Shown here piece after piece: positions 16,401 to 23,345 of a stretch of DNA of 29,879 nt. Within the stretch, counting starts at the first letter, position 1. Each line of letters opens with the position of its first letter. The notes under the pieces are model-generated. The model made no database searches, had not been told where the DNA came from, and saw only the letters and a program-made list of their open reading frames with translations. Made by a program: the position numbers and the translations under genes. Location: positions 1 through 29,879 of the forward strand of contig JAKVBR010000001.1 in assembly GCA_022447165.1 (NCBI GenBank), in the 5' to 3' direction. The DNA is from Phycisphaerales bacterium. GTDB lineage: Bacteria > Planctomycetota > Phycisphaerae > Phycisphaerales > SM1A02.

Positions 16401-16521
16401 CCTGAGCACCCTCTGGAAACTCGTCATTTAACTTCGTTTGAATTGCATCACGTTTGACGACTTCGTCAATGCTACGCCACCACATTTTACCGTTTGATTG
16501 CGGTTCATTTAACGATGACAT
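13435..16521 (-). CDS. actB: Alternative complex III iron-sulfur subunit ActB (Tat-variant-translocated molybdopterin oxidoreductase-like)
   Basis: The 1028-residue protein has a Tat-type signal (DRRHFLKIMGASMALAG, about residues 48-64). A long domain related to molybdopterin oxidoreductases follows, and then, from about 750, a ferredoxin-like domain. Cysteine groups are CTGCNACVTAC (754-764), CHHCENAPCEEVCP (818-830), CIGTRYCSNNCP (850-860), CTFC (921-924) and CAQCCPADC (964-972). The Thr in CIGTRYC removes one ligand and fits the three-iron cluster known for ActB. ActB normally lacks the molybdopterin cofactor. The ATG at 16521 has AGGA nine bases upstream and lies inside the end of actA; an in-frame TTG three codons earlier is less likely. 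Confidence 0.95.
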   Translation of the reverse strand: MSSLNEPQSNGKMWWRSIDEVVKRDAIQTKLNDEFPEGAQDLLATGKDRRHFLKIMGASMALAGLGLSGCRRWPEEHIVPYAHRPEGTMPGIPEHFASCFDFGGVSQGVLVTSNDGRPTKIEGNPEHPDSLGATDGFTQASILDLYDPDRSRGVKYKGEASSIHAFAEWADVYLPEKGKGLAVLVEPSSSPTVQRMKRALKKKYPELLWVEYAPLDHANERAALAHAFGGNWRAIPDFGHAEVIVSLDSDFLGVSPTQVPDTRGWAKGRKPDSHSMNRLLVAEPSLTVTGSKADERVAVKPTRVEVLAQAIAAKYAGFSHDAVLSADEQAWLDLVFESLDHAHQGHSLIVAGASQSPIVHYLAARINEAIGAAGHTVSYRMIDNASDATLEELAGAMDAGSIQGIIIVGGNPAFSAPSAFNFAERIQSLPMSAHLSYYENETSTKCKWHVNQAHWLETWNDGQSVDGTICIGQPLIEPLFGGVSDAEFLAIIAGETATDSQTLVRATFNPRADQRTPAWRKMVHDGVVPGTGHLETPPVNRNPLAHTATATSTTEVCFVPSGSVWDGRYANNGWMQELPDTITKLTWDNAALISPKTAATLGVEQGDVLKITVDGTAIEIAALPVPGTADDTIILPIGYGREFGGRVCAGAGVNVYPLRASTNTWVASATVATTGATYPLATTQMHFDVNSTPGKGTQERLPLLYREGTVGQFEHDPAFAQHMGHSLHSLSIYEEEQFEGAQYKWGMSIDLSTCTGCNACVTACHAENNIPIVGKDQVLMGREMHWLRIDRYFAFKDDDHGHYDGNKLDSVAIQPVTCHHCENAPCEEVCPVAATVHDTDGLNVMVYNRCIGTRYCSNNCPFKVRRFNYFDYFRRDPLRSTGLLQVQPDYYVKTQSGGKTLRAMQFNPDVTVRMRGVMEKCTFCTQRIQRVKIATKNAWVKLSEAEKKKDPRVKIEDGSIVPACAQCCPADCIVFGDLLDKDSKVSKLHESPRSYTMLEELNIKSRSKYLAGIKNPVHEPAPSAGGHH

Positions 16522-17174
16522 GTAGAACAATCCTGTGATGGGTTCAAATGATTCACGTCAAGCCAATGCGCGCCTTCTATTTCGCGATCTTCATCACTCA
16601 TATCAATGCCCCATTCAAGTTGCGTGATGAGTTTTGGATCGCGAACATGTGGCTCTGGGTTTCGGTGACAACTTAAGCACCAGCCCATGCTCAATGTTTC
16701 GTGCTGATAGACAACTTCCATTGTGTCAACACGTCCATGACATTCAACACAACTCACACCTCTGTTGACGTGCGCGCTGTGATTAAAATATGCATATTGT
16801 GGGAGGTCATGAACACGAACCCATTCAATAGGCATCCCTGTTTCATAACTTTCAAAAAGCGGTTCTAACTTTTCACTTTGTGGATGAATCTGTGCGTGAC
16901 AATTCATGCATGTTTCAGTTGGTGGAATTGCTGCGTGCTGCGTGTACTCAACAGTGTTGTGGCAATAACGACAATCAATACCAAGTTCACCAGCATGTAA
17001 CTTGTGACTAAACGGAATTGGTTGTTCTGGCATGTGCCCAACATCAAGCGTGTCAGGACTAAACCCATAAGCCACAACAATCGCAACATACAGTGGCGCA
17101 GTTGCTCCGACAATTGCCATTGCTGGCAGTGCCAAATTCGTCCATTGTGGGAATGTAAATCTCTCTTGAGACAT
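16509..17174 (-). CDS. actA: Alternative complex III pentaheme cytochrome c subunit ActA
   Basis: This 221-residue protein is anchored by one N-terminal helix (about residues 14-37). It has five CxxCH heme motifs: CRYCH (68), CMNCH (89), CVECH (142), CLSCH (166) and CSTCH (216), the last followed by a single Arg before the stop. Extra histidines (FSHKLH, FNHSAHV, QHET) can act as distal ligands. This matches the pentaheme ActA that relays electrons from ActB in the periplasm. It is the first gene of the operon and has no clear Shine-Dalgarno sequence. The last heme motif is encoded by the same bases that start actB in another frame. Confidence 0.95.
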   Translation of the reverse strand: MSQERFTFPQWTNLALPAMAIVGATAPLYVAIVVAYGFSPDTLDVGHMPEQPIPFSHKLHAGELGIDCRYCHNTVEYTQHAAIPPTETCMNCHAQIHPQSEKLEPLFESYETGMPIEWVRVHDLPQYAYFNHSAHVNRGVSCVECHGRVDTMEVVYQHETLSMGWCLSCHRNPEPHVRDPKLITQLEWGIDMSDEDREIEGAHWLDVNHLNPSQDCSTCHR

Positions 17175-17218
17175 GTCCGTTTACGCGCTTACTCTCGTCT
17201 GTCTAACTACTAAAAAAT

Positions 17219-17231
17219 TGCGGGATTCGCA
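17219..17231 (-). promoter_or_regulatory. Short hairpin followed by T-run in the actA leader (possible attenuator)
   Basis: On the transcribed minus strand, TGCG-AATCC-CGCA is followed by ATTTTTT. The stem is only four pairs, so it would be a weak terminator. Its position between the promoter and actA means it could trim expression, or it could end transcripts coming from tatD. This is a speculative call. Confidence 0.2.
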
Positions 17232-17245
17232 GGTGAAAACTGCAC

Positions 17246-17273
17246 ATGATACCCCTCTGAGTCGTGGTGACAA
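17246..17273 (-). promoter_or_regulatory. Sigma70-like promoter of the act-cox operon
   Basis: TTGTCA (17268-17273) and TATCAT (17246-17251) are separated by 16 bases and read toward actA. The expected transcription start near 17239 leaves a leader of roughly 65 bases before the actA ATG at 17174. It is the best -35/-10 pair I found in the window and the only evident one for eleven genes. Confidence 0.55.
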
Positions 17274-17316
17274 GTGATATTCATTCTCAATAAGAAAAGA
17301 TAAAAAGTTCTTGGAT

Positions 17317-18093
17317 TCAGTGTTTTGGTAACCCAAAAAAACGCCGAGCATTCTCGTCCACAGATTGCTCAAATGACGCCTCGCTGAGCCCTCTTGTTTT
17401 GGCAATACAGGTCGCAGTATCCCGCACGAATTTGGGCTCATTTGGCCATACTTTGCGGTTTGGTTCCGGCGTAAGATAAGGCGCATCCGTTTCAACCATC
17501 AACCTGTCAAGAGGCATAAACTGTGCTACATCAAGAACTTCTGATGCATTTTTGTAGGTTACGACGCCGGTAAAACTAATCATCGCCCCAAAATCGAGCA
17601 CTTTCTTGGCGTCATCCATGCTCTCCGTAAAACAGTGAAACACAAATCGATCCCCATCGATGCCAGAACCCTTAAAGATGGGCAGCAGGTCCCCAACCGC
17701 CTTGCGGGAATGGACGATGATTGGCCGAAAATCGTCTTTTTGGGCTGTCACAAAGTCCAATTGTTGTTCAAGCAAGCTCAATTGGAGGTCAAAATCTGAC
17801 TCTTCATAGTGTTTATCGAGTCCGAGTTCGCCAAAAGCCACGCACTTTTCGTCTCTGATGACCGTCCCAAGGGAATTCCAATCCCACTCACCATCGGCGT
17901 AGAGCGGATGGATGCCTGCTGAGAAAAACACTTCTTCAAAATGACTCGCACATTCGCGAGCATGGATGGCATCTGCCCCGTTCAATGCCACGGTAATCAT
18001 CTGAGAAACACCATGCTCTTTTGCTCGCTCGATGACCTGCTCGACATCCTCACAGAGTTGTTTACTCGTCAAATGACAGTGGGTGTCAATCAT
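17317..18093 (-). CDS. tatD: TatD-family metal-dependent hydrolase / deoxyribonuclease
   Basis: This 258-residue TIM-barrel protein carries the full TatD metal set: HCH at the start (His5, His7), GELGLD (Glu89), VHSR (His128), FHCF (His153) and ETDAPYLTP (Asp203). The length is typical of the YcfH/TatD group, which are cytosolic DNases or related hydrolases implicated in DNA repair or turnover. The exact substrate is uncertain. The start overlaps the stop of the upstream DUF1573 gene by one base (TGATG), so it is the second gene of a two-gene unit. It ends about 45 bases before the act operon promoter on the same strand. Confidence 0.93.
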   Translation of the reverse strand: MIDTHCHLTSKQLCEDVEQVIERAKEHGVSQMITVALNGADAIHARECASHFEEVFFSAGIHPLYADGEWDWNSLGTVIRDEKCVAFGELGLDKHYEESDFDLQLSLLEQQLDFVTAQKDDFRPIIVHSRKAVGDLLPIFKGSGIDGDRFVFHCFTESMDDAKKVLDFGAMISFTGVVTYKNASEVLDVAQFMPLDRLMVETDAPYLTPEPNRKVWPNEPKFVRDTATCIAKTRGLSEASFEQSVDENARRFFGLPKH

Positions 18094-18842
18094 CAGAAAA
18101 ACCTTGGCTTTTCTCTGCTTTTTGATTGTTCAAGACCAATGGTGATGGGCGGATTGTCTTGATATTGAATGGTGAGCACGCTTCCTTCAGGTAGCAGCCC
18201 TTCAAGCAAGCATTCAAAGGCGAGCGTCCATTCATTTGGTTTACCCTGACCAACATCACCCGCTTTGGCGTGACGCCATGATTCAAGATTAATTGTGACA
18301 TTTTCTGGAGCAATAAATGTCGGCATCTCTGGTGTTCCCGAATCGAACTTCTCAAGTTTCAACAGTCCTCGTGCCCCAATTGGATCGCCCTCTACAATCT
18401 TAATCAAATGCGGCTTACAACTCAGTGGTTGAGCAAGTCGGCCAGCCCCTTCGACGTTGAGTACAAGCGTCTCGCCATTATCAAACTCAAGGCGTATTTT
18501 TGAACGGCGAATTTCAGATCGCTTGAGAGTGAGATGCACGGGCACTTCGAGCAAACCGCCAGTTTCAACAATGTGTTTCGGCCACTCGGTTGTCGTACAA
18601 CCACATGTTGGAACAGCATTTACAAGTTTGATTGGACCACCAGTTTCATTCGTCAATTGAAACACATGTTCAACCGTGGTGTGCATAGGGTCTACCGGAA
18701 CGATGCCAAAATCATGACTCAGTGTGCCAGAGAATGGTTTTCCAAACACAAGGGGAATCACAACAAAATACGACAACGCGCCGAGTCCAATGAGGACAGA
18801 GCATATTGCAAGTGCATGAATGATTCGTTTGTTTGCGTTCAT
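18093..18842 (-). CDS. DUF1573-domain lipoprotein-like/membrane-anchored protein
   Basis: The protein has 249 residues with a membrane helix at about residues 6-32 and no lipobox. An immunoglobulin-like DUF1573 domain follows (about 40-135). It contains the family hallmark: HDFGIV near the start, then VPTCGCTTTEWP, with its CGCT motif. A second beta-rich region fills the rest, with VSxQYQDNPP-like ending (LTIQYQDNPPITIGL). These proteins are probably exposed outside the cytoplasm; their role is not known. The frame is open up to 18956 on this strand, but the ATG at 18842 begins the natural signal/anchor. The longer version would run into aroC. A TACGAT hexamer lies nine bases before the ATG. 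Confidence 0.75.
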   Translation of the reverse strand: MNANKRIIHALAICSVLIGLGALSYFVVIPLVFGKPFSGTLSHDFGIVPVDPMHTTVEHVFQLTNETGGPIKLVNAVPTCGCTTTEWPKHIVETGGLLEVPVHLTLKRSEIRRSKIRLEFDNGETLVLNVEGAGRLAQPLSCKPHLIKIVEGDPIGARGLLKLEKFDSGTPEMPTFIAPENVTINLESWRHAKAGDVGQGKPNEWTLAFECLLEGLLPEGSVLTIQYQDNPPITIGLEQSKSREKPRFF

Positions 18843-18851
18843 TGTCTTACC

Positions 18852-18857
18852 ATCGTA
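18852..18857 (-). promoter_or_regulatory. -10-like hexamer of the DUF1573-tatD unit
   Basis: TACGAT lies nine bases before the ATG at 18842. There is no good -35 at 17 bases and no Shine-Dalgarno sequence between them. It fits the TANNNT pattern seen at other unit starts in this window. Confidence 0.4.
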
Positions 18858-18910
18858 ACTCAAACAGCTGAAACTCGCGTGTTCACCGTCTCGTTGTGAT
18901 GTCTTAGGTG

Positions 18911-18916
18911 TACAAT
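18911..18916 (+). promoter_or_regulatory. -10-like hexamer of aroC
   Basis: TACAAT ends six bases before the aroC ATG at 18923, so transcription would start at or beside the A of the start codon. No convincing -35 box is visible. Confidence 0.45.
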
Positions 18917-18922
18917 CAAGGC

Positions 18923-20092
18923 ATGATATTAACATGCAAAACTGCTGGCGAATCACATGGACCGTGCGGTCTTGCCATCATTGAAGGGCTACCTGCTGGG
19001 CTTACGCTTGATGTTGAGTTTATCAATCAAGAACTTCAGCGGAGACAGGGTGGATATGGGCGAGGAGGCAGACAAGCCATCGAAACCGACCGCGCTGAGT
19101 TTTTAACTGGTGTTCGTGGTGGCACTACCACTGGAGCTCCGCTTACCGTTCAGGTTGTGAACAAGGATAGTCGCCTCAATGATGCTGATAAAACACCTCC
19201 TGTACATCGACCACGACCAGGACATGCAGATCTTGCTGGTGCAGTGAAATGGCAAACGAACGACTGCAGAAACACACTTGAGCGAGCGAGTGCGCGAGAA
19301 ACGGCAGCGCGAACTGCTGCAGGCGCGATTTCAAGGTGTCTCCTAAGAGCGTTTGACATTCGGGTTTTTGGTTATGTGAAAGGCATGCTTGATGTCGTTG
19401 CCCCGACTCACCCAACACGCGAAATGCTTGATGAACTCATTGCCCTCAGAGAAGACTCTGCTGTGTACTGCCCAGATGATGCCACATGCAAAGCAATCAT
19501 CGCGCACATTAAGCAAGCGAAAATCGACAAGGACACCGTTGGAGGTCTTTGTGAAACAGTTGTATTTGGTTGCCCTCCGGGCTTGGGTTCATGTGCTTCG
19601 TGGCAAGAAAAGCTCGATGCGAAAATCGCATACGCAGTCATGGGGATTCAAGCATTTAAAGCAGTTGAGATTGGACTTGGAAGTGAATGCGGGAAGCATA
19701 CTGGGTCAAATGTTCACGACCCTATTCAGTATGACGCGTCGCAAGCAAACGAATCTCACTTCGGCTTCACAAGACCACGCAACAACGCCGGAGGCATTGA
19801 AGGCGGAATGACAAATGGCATGCCAGTGGTTGTCAAAGGGACAATGAAACCAATCTCAACCCTTTTACAGGGCATGGATAGCGTTGACTTGTGCACAGGA
19901 CAAAACGAGCGTTCAGATTATGAGCGTTCAGATGTTTGCGCATTACCCGCCGCAAGTGTTGTGATGGAAAACGTCGTTGCATTTGAAATCGCAAGTGCAT
20001 TCTTAACTTCGTTTAGTGGGACAACGATGGACATGGTGCGAGCATCATTTAACGCGTATGCAAAACGTGCAAGGAACATCATTCAATCATGA
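18923..20092 (+). CDS. aroC: Chorismate synthase
   Basis: AroC converts EPSP to chorismate, the last step of the shikimate pathway, using reduced FMN. The 389-residue protein has the N-terminal LTCKTAGESHGP signature, RPRPGHADLAGAVKW, the ERASARETAARTAAGA block (about residues 115-130), and the RPRNNAGGIEGGMTNG and ALPAASVVMENV blocks. All are diagnostic. The length is typical. An in-frame codon at 18908 precedes it, but the ATG at 18923 matches the family start and follows a TACAAT. The stop overlaps the next shikimate gene by four bases (ATGA), so the two are a coupled operon. Confidence 0.97.
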   Translation: MILTCKTAGESHGPCGLAIIEGLPAGLTLDVEFINQELQRRQGGYGRGGRQAIETDRAEFLTGVRGGTTTGAPLTVQVVNKDSRLNDADKTPPVHRPRPGHADLAGAVKWQTNDCRNTLERASARETAARTAAGAISRCLLRAFDIRVFGYVKGMLDVVAPTHPTREMLDELIALREDSAVYCPDDATCKAIIAHIKQAKIDKDTVGGLCETVVFGCPPGLGSCASWQEKLDAKIAYAVMGIQAFKAVEIGLGSECGKHTGSNVHDPIQYDASQANESHFGFTRPRNNAGGIEGGMTNGMPVVVKGTMKPISTLLQGMDSVDLCTGQNERSDYERSDVCALPAASVVMENVVAFEIASAFLTSFSGTTMDMVRASFNAYAKRARNIIQS

Positions 20093-21513
20093 CGCTTATG
20101 ATTGCATCGACATTTGGAGATGCGCCAAACCAAGCAACTGGTGTTGACCTCATCGAGTTTCGCATCGATGGTCCGCCTACTGATGAAGTCGTCAATAACA
20201 TCCCCGCAACACTTGCTTCTTCACCTTGCCCAGCAATTGTGACGTGTCGAAGTATGCACGAAGGCGGGCTCTTTGATGGCAGTGAAGAAGAGCGAGTCGC
20301 AATGTACAACGCTGCCCTCACGTGCAAAAACCCTCCTCGTTACATTGATGTTGAATACGAAACGTTGATTCGTCATCCTCTCTTGCTTGACGCTTTAGAG
20401 TTAGGTGATACAGGTGTGATCCTCTCGTGGCATGACATGAGGGGACGACCAAATGATTTGCTGCAACGGGCAGCAGCGATGCAAGATGTGCCAAATGTAG
20501 ATGTCGTCAAGATGGTTTGGCGTGCAAGAAGTTTGCGTGACAACTTAGAAGCGTTCTCGCTTCTTCAATCAAGGATGCAACCAATGATTGCAATGTGCAT
20601 GGGTGAGTACGGACTCATGAGCAGAGTACTAGCACCAAAGTTTGGCGGTTTCGCAGTGTACTGTGCCTTAGTAGAACACGAACTGACTGCGCCAAACCAA
20701 CCAACTGTTCACGACTTGCAAGACACGTATCGCTTTAACGACATCAACAGTGAAACTCAGGTATATGGAGTCATTGGCAATAACGTTGAACATTCACTTG
20801 GACCCGCATTCCATAACGAAGCATTCCGAAATCAAGCGATTAATGCGGTCTATCTCCCGCTTCACATCAACAAGGAATGGGAGCAACTTAAAGCAACGAT
20901 GCTTGAGTTAACGAATAACGAATCACTGAGCTTTAGCGGTGCAAGCGTGACTATCCCGCACAAAACAAACATGATGCGGCTAGCAGAACACCAAGACGAA
21001 ATGTGCAAAGCGGTCGGCGCAACAAACACCATCACAAATGACCAGGGAACCCTTTCAGCAACGAATACTGATGTGCAAGCCATTAAAGAACTTGTAAACG
21101 AAGCATCGCACGCGCTCGTGCTTGGCAGTGGCGGTGTTGCAAGAAGCGCACTTGCTGCACTTCAATCGCTTAACATTCCAACAACAATTGTCGCGCGAAA
21201 CGTAGAGAAACGCGATGAACTCTGCAACATCTTCGGTTGCACCCCTTGGGATTCTTCAACTCAAACCATTGACCTCATCATTAACTGCACGCCCGTTGGC
21301 ATGATCGGCTCTAGCGACGAGCTCGCCTCACCACTTGACACGCTTGAGCTCAACATCGAGTTACACAAGGACGTGACTGTGTTTGATACGGTTTATTCCC
21401 CAAAAGAAACGCCGCTGATCAGCGGCGCAAGTTCAGTTGGATGCAAAATCATTTTTGGCGAAACAATGTTCAACAAACAAGCTGAGTTGCAACAAGCATT
21501 CTGGGTCAGGTAA
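20089..21513 (+). CDS. aroDE: Bifunctional 3-dehydroquinate dehydratase (type I) / shikimate dehydrogenase
   Basis: The 474-residue fusion catalyses two consecutive shikimate steps. Residues 1 to about 220 form a type I dehydroquinase: VDLIEFRID opens the barrel, VTCRSMHEGG follows, His115 (LSWHDM) and Lys141 (DVVKMV, Schiff base) are catalytic, and MGEYGLMSRVLAPKFGG closes the site. Residues about 225-474 are shikimate dehydrogenase: YGVIGNNVEHSLGPAFHN, GASVTIPHK (Lys292), ATNTD (Asp328), the NADP loop LGSGGVARSA (344-353) and NCTPVGM. The order is that of the plant enzyme. It overlaps aroC by four bases. The last eight bases overlap the convergent gene at 21506. Confidence 0.95.
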   Translation: MTLMIASTFGDAPNQATGVDLIEFRIDGPPTDEVVNNIPATLASSPCPAIVTCRSMHEGGLFDGSEEERVAMYNAALTCKNPPRYIDVEYETLIRHPLLLDALELGDTGVILSWHDMRGRPNDLLQRAAAMQDVPNVDVVKMVWRARSLRDNLEAFSLLQSRMQPMIAMCMGEYGLMSRVLAPKFGGFAVYCALVEHELTAPNQPTVHDLQDTYRFNDINSETQVYGVIGNNVEHSLGPAFHNEAFRNQAINAVYLPLHINKEWEQLKATMLELTNNESLSFSGASVTIPHKTNMMRLAEHQDEMCKAVGATNTITNDQGTLSATNTDVQAIKELVNEASHALVLGSGGVARSALAALQSLNIPTTIVARNVEKRDELCNIFGCTPWDSSTQTIDLIINCTPVGMIGSSDELASPLDTLELNIELHKDVTVFDTVYSPKETPLISGASSVGCKIIFGETMFNKQAELQQAFWVR

Positions 21514-22114
21514 ACAGCTGTACCACTTCATCACTTGAACTAACAGGCATATCAAATGGCACTCTCACAATTCCAAACGTTGCGCGAATATCAATGCCAA
21601 GCGAATCCACCCCGACGACGATAGGATCGTGCACTTCTACATTTGCCATTGTCATGCACTTCGTTTTCACCTGTTCAAGATGTGAAGCGTTGAGTGTTTT
21701 ACAGAGTGACGCCTCTGAATCCTTCAAAACATTTTCTTGTTGCAAATACTCGCCATCAATAAACATTTCATGAAACCGAGCAGCGTCGATGTTTACTTTG
21801 GCCCACTGCATATCAGGCGGTTCACCGTGATACACCTGCCATCGATCTGCAAGATAACCGCACGATCCTTCTTCAGAAAATTGTTCAAGTGATACATGCA
21901 TTTCCATACAGTCATCACCATAATCAGGCACATACATGATGTTATCGCATGGCTGCAACATCGCGACCATTGCAGAAATCACTAACTCGCCACTTGGCGC
22001 GATGACGTAAGCCATGTCTTGCATGTTCTCGCCGAATCGAAGGGTACACGTTGAGTTTGAACGCAAAAACCCCCATGCAGTTCTTGCCACTTCTTGTTCG
22101 TTGTACTCTTCCAA
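21506..22114 (-). CDS. PPOX-like split-barrel protein with C-terminal DUF2470 domain (HugZ-like architecture)
   Basis: The protein has 202 residues. The C-terminal third matches the DUF2470 pattern: a helix with LNASHLEQV (usual N-x-x-H), then VVGVDSLGIDIRA and VRVPFDMPV, followed by a last helix. The first 120 residues have strand patterns compatible with the FMN-binding split barrel that usually precedes DUF2470, including YLADRWQVYHG and VNIDAARFHEMFIDGE. Relatives act in heme breakdown or heme/FMN binding, or have unknown roles. The N-terminal half is divergent and I cannot point to cofactor residues. It is the last gene of the heptosyltransferase-lpxK-hldE-pepP unit, four bases after pepP. 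Its stop overlaps aroDE tail to tail. Confidence 0.6.
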   Translation of the reverse strand: MEEYNEQEVARTAWGFLRSNSTCTLRFGENMQDMAYVIAPSGELVISAMVAMLQPCDNIMYVPDYGDDCMEMHVSLEQFSEEGSCGYLADRWQVYHGEPPDMQWAKVNIDAARFHEMFIDGEYLQQENVLKDSEASLCKTLNASHLEQVKTKCMTMANVEVHDPIVVGVDSLGIDIRATFGIVRVPFDMPVSSSDEVVQLFT

Positions 22115-22118
22115 CTCG

Positions 22119-23345
22119 CTAGCCCCGCATTACTTTCTCAATGTCATTTACTGATTTTGGGATATCAATCGACAAGTTTTTCCTGCCCTTTGCAGTGACA
22201 AGAATATCATCTTCAATGCGAACACCAATCGCTTCTTCCGGAATGTAAATACCTGGCTCAATCGTAACGACTGCGCCCGTTTTCAGAGGGCTGTCTGAAC
22301 CGCATGTGTCATGGGTTTCTAAACCAAGGTGATGGCCAATGGAATGGATGAAGTAGTCGCCGTAACCCGCCTTGACAATAATCCCTCTTGCGATGGCGTC
22401 AACTTCAGCCATTGTAATGCCGGGCTTGACTGCTTTAATTGCCGCTTCTTCTGCTTTCAGAACGATGTTGTAAATCTCTTTTTGGCGCTTTGTAAACGTG
22501 CCATTGACTGGAATCGTTCGCGTGATGTCTGCGCCATAACCCTTAAATGCTACGCCTGAATCAATGCAGACTAAATCACCATCGACGAGATCTTGGTCAT
22601 TCTCTTTGTAATGCAGTACGGTGCTGTTCAGTCCGCCACCGACGATTGGCGGGAATGCAGATCCTCGCCCACCTGCCATTGCATAACCGTACTCAAGTGT
22701 TGCTTGGACCTTGTATTCATTCAGCCCTCCACGCACTGCCTGCATCGCTTGTTTAAAACCATTAGCAGTGATGTTGACTGCTTCTTGGATGATATCAACC
22801 TCTGCCTTTGATTTCACACTTCTTAGCGCAGGAATGATGTGCGACGCATCGCAAATCCTGCATTCAGGAACATTTGATGTGACTTGTTGCCAGTAGCTCA
22901 AATCTGGCGATGCGCCTGACGATGAAAGAGGCATTAACGTCGCGAATGTTTTTGTTCTTGTGATGATGTCTGCGATGACTCTAGACATGTGCGTCGTGCG
23001 CATGATGGTTTTAATGCCAATTGATTTCGCGAGTTCACTGCCTAGTTCTTGTCTTAACCCATCCCACTTTTCCATTTCTGGATTCAGGGGTCTTAAGAAT
23101 AGAATGACTTGCTTTGACTTTACGGGGTTAGTCGGATCAAACAAAATTGCTGAGCCGGACTCGCTAACAAGCCCTGTCAAATATTGAAAGTGGGCATGCG
23201 GTTTCCAAGATTCATTGAGTGCGTGCGATTCTTCACCTGCAAACACAATCCCTGCAGCCCCACCGCTTACACCCTCACCTGCGCGCTTGAGTGCCGCGAG
23301 TACTTTCGATCTTCTAGTGGTGTATTCCTTAAGAGGAATCGTCAC
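22119..23345 (-). CDS. pepP: Xaa-Pro aminopeptidase (peptidase M24B)
   Basis: The 408-residue protein has an N-terminal domain of the aminopeptidase P type (residues 1 to about 170) and a C-terminal pita-bread catalytic domain. The dinuclear metal ligands are all present: Asp262 (CIDSG), Asp273 (GADITRT), His338 (IHSIGHHLG), Glu363 (TIEPG) and Glu378 (RIEDD). It should remove N-terminal residues preceding proline in the cytoplasm. The start codon is GTG at 23345, overlapping the hldE stop as GTGA; GAGGTGA three bases before it supports that start. It has no known link to the lipid A genes in the same unit. Confidence 0.95.
   Translation of the reverse strand: MTIPLKEYTTRRSKVLAALKRAGEGVSGGAAGIVFAGEESHALNESWKPHAHFQYLTGLVSESGSAILFDPTNPVKSKQVILFLRPLNPEMEKWDGLRQELGSELAKSIGIKTIMRTTHMSRVIADIITRTKTFATLMPLSSSGASPDLSYWQQVTSNVPECRICDASHIIPALRSVKSKAEVDIIQEAVNITANGFKQAMQAVRGGLNEYKVQATLEYGYAMAGGRGSAFPPIVGGGLNSTVLHYKENDQDLVDGDLVCIDSGVAFKGYGADITRTIPVNGTFTKRQKEIYNIVLKAEEAAIKAVKPGITMAEVDAIARGIIVKAGYGDYFIHSIGHHLGLETHDTCGSDSPLKTGAVVTIEPGIYIPEEAIGVRIEDDILVTAKGRKNLSIDIPKSVNDIEKVMRG

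Noticed and set aside
16034..16405. Open frame of 123 codons on the plus strand within actB
   Set aside because: It is antisense to a confident gene, with no domain and no start signals.
21411..21426. Perfect 16-base palindrome GCCGCTGATCAGCGGC
   Set aside because: It lies inside aroDE and encodes normal residues. A palindrome of this length is expected about once in every two windows of this size by chance.
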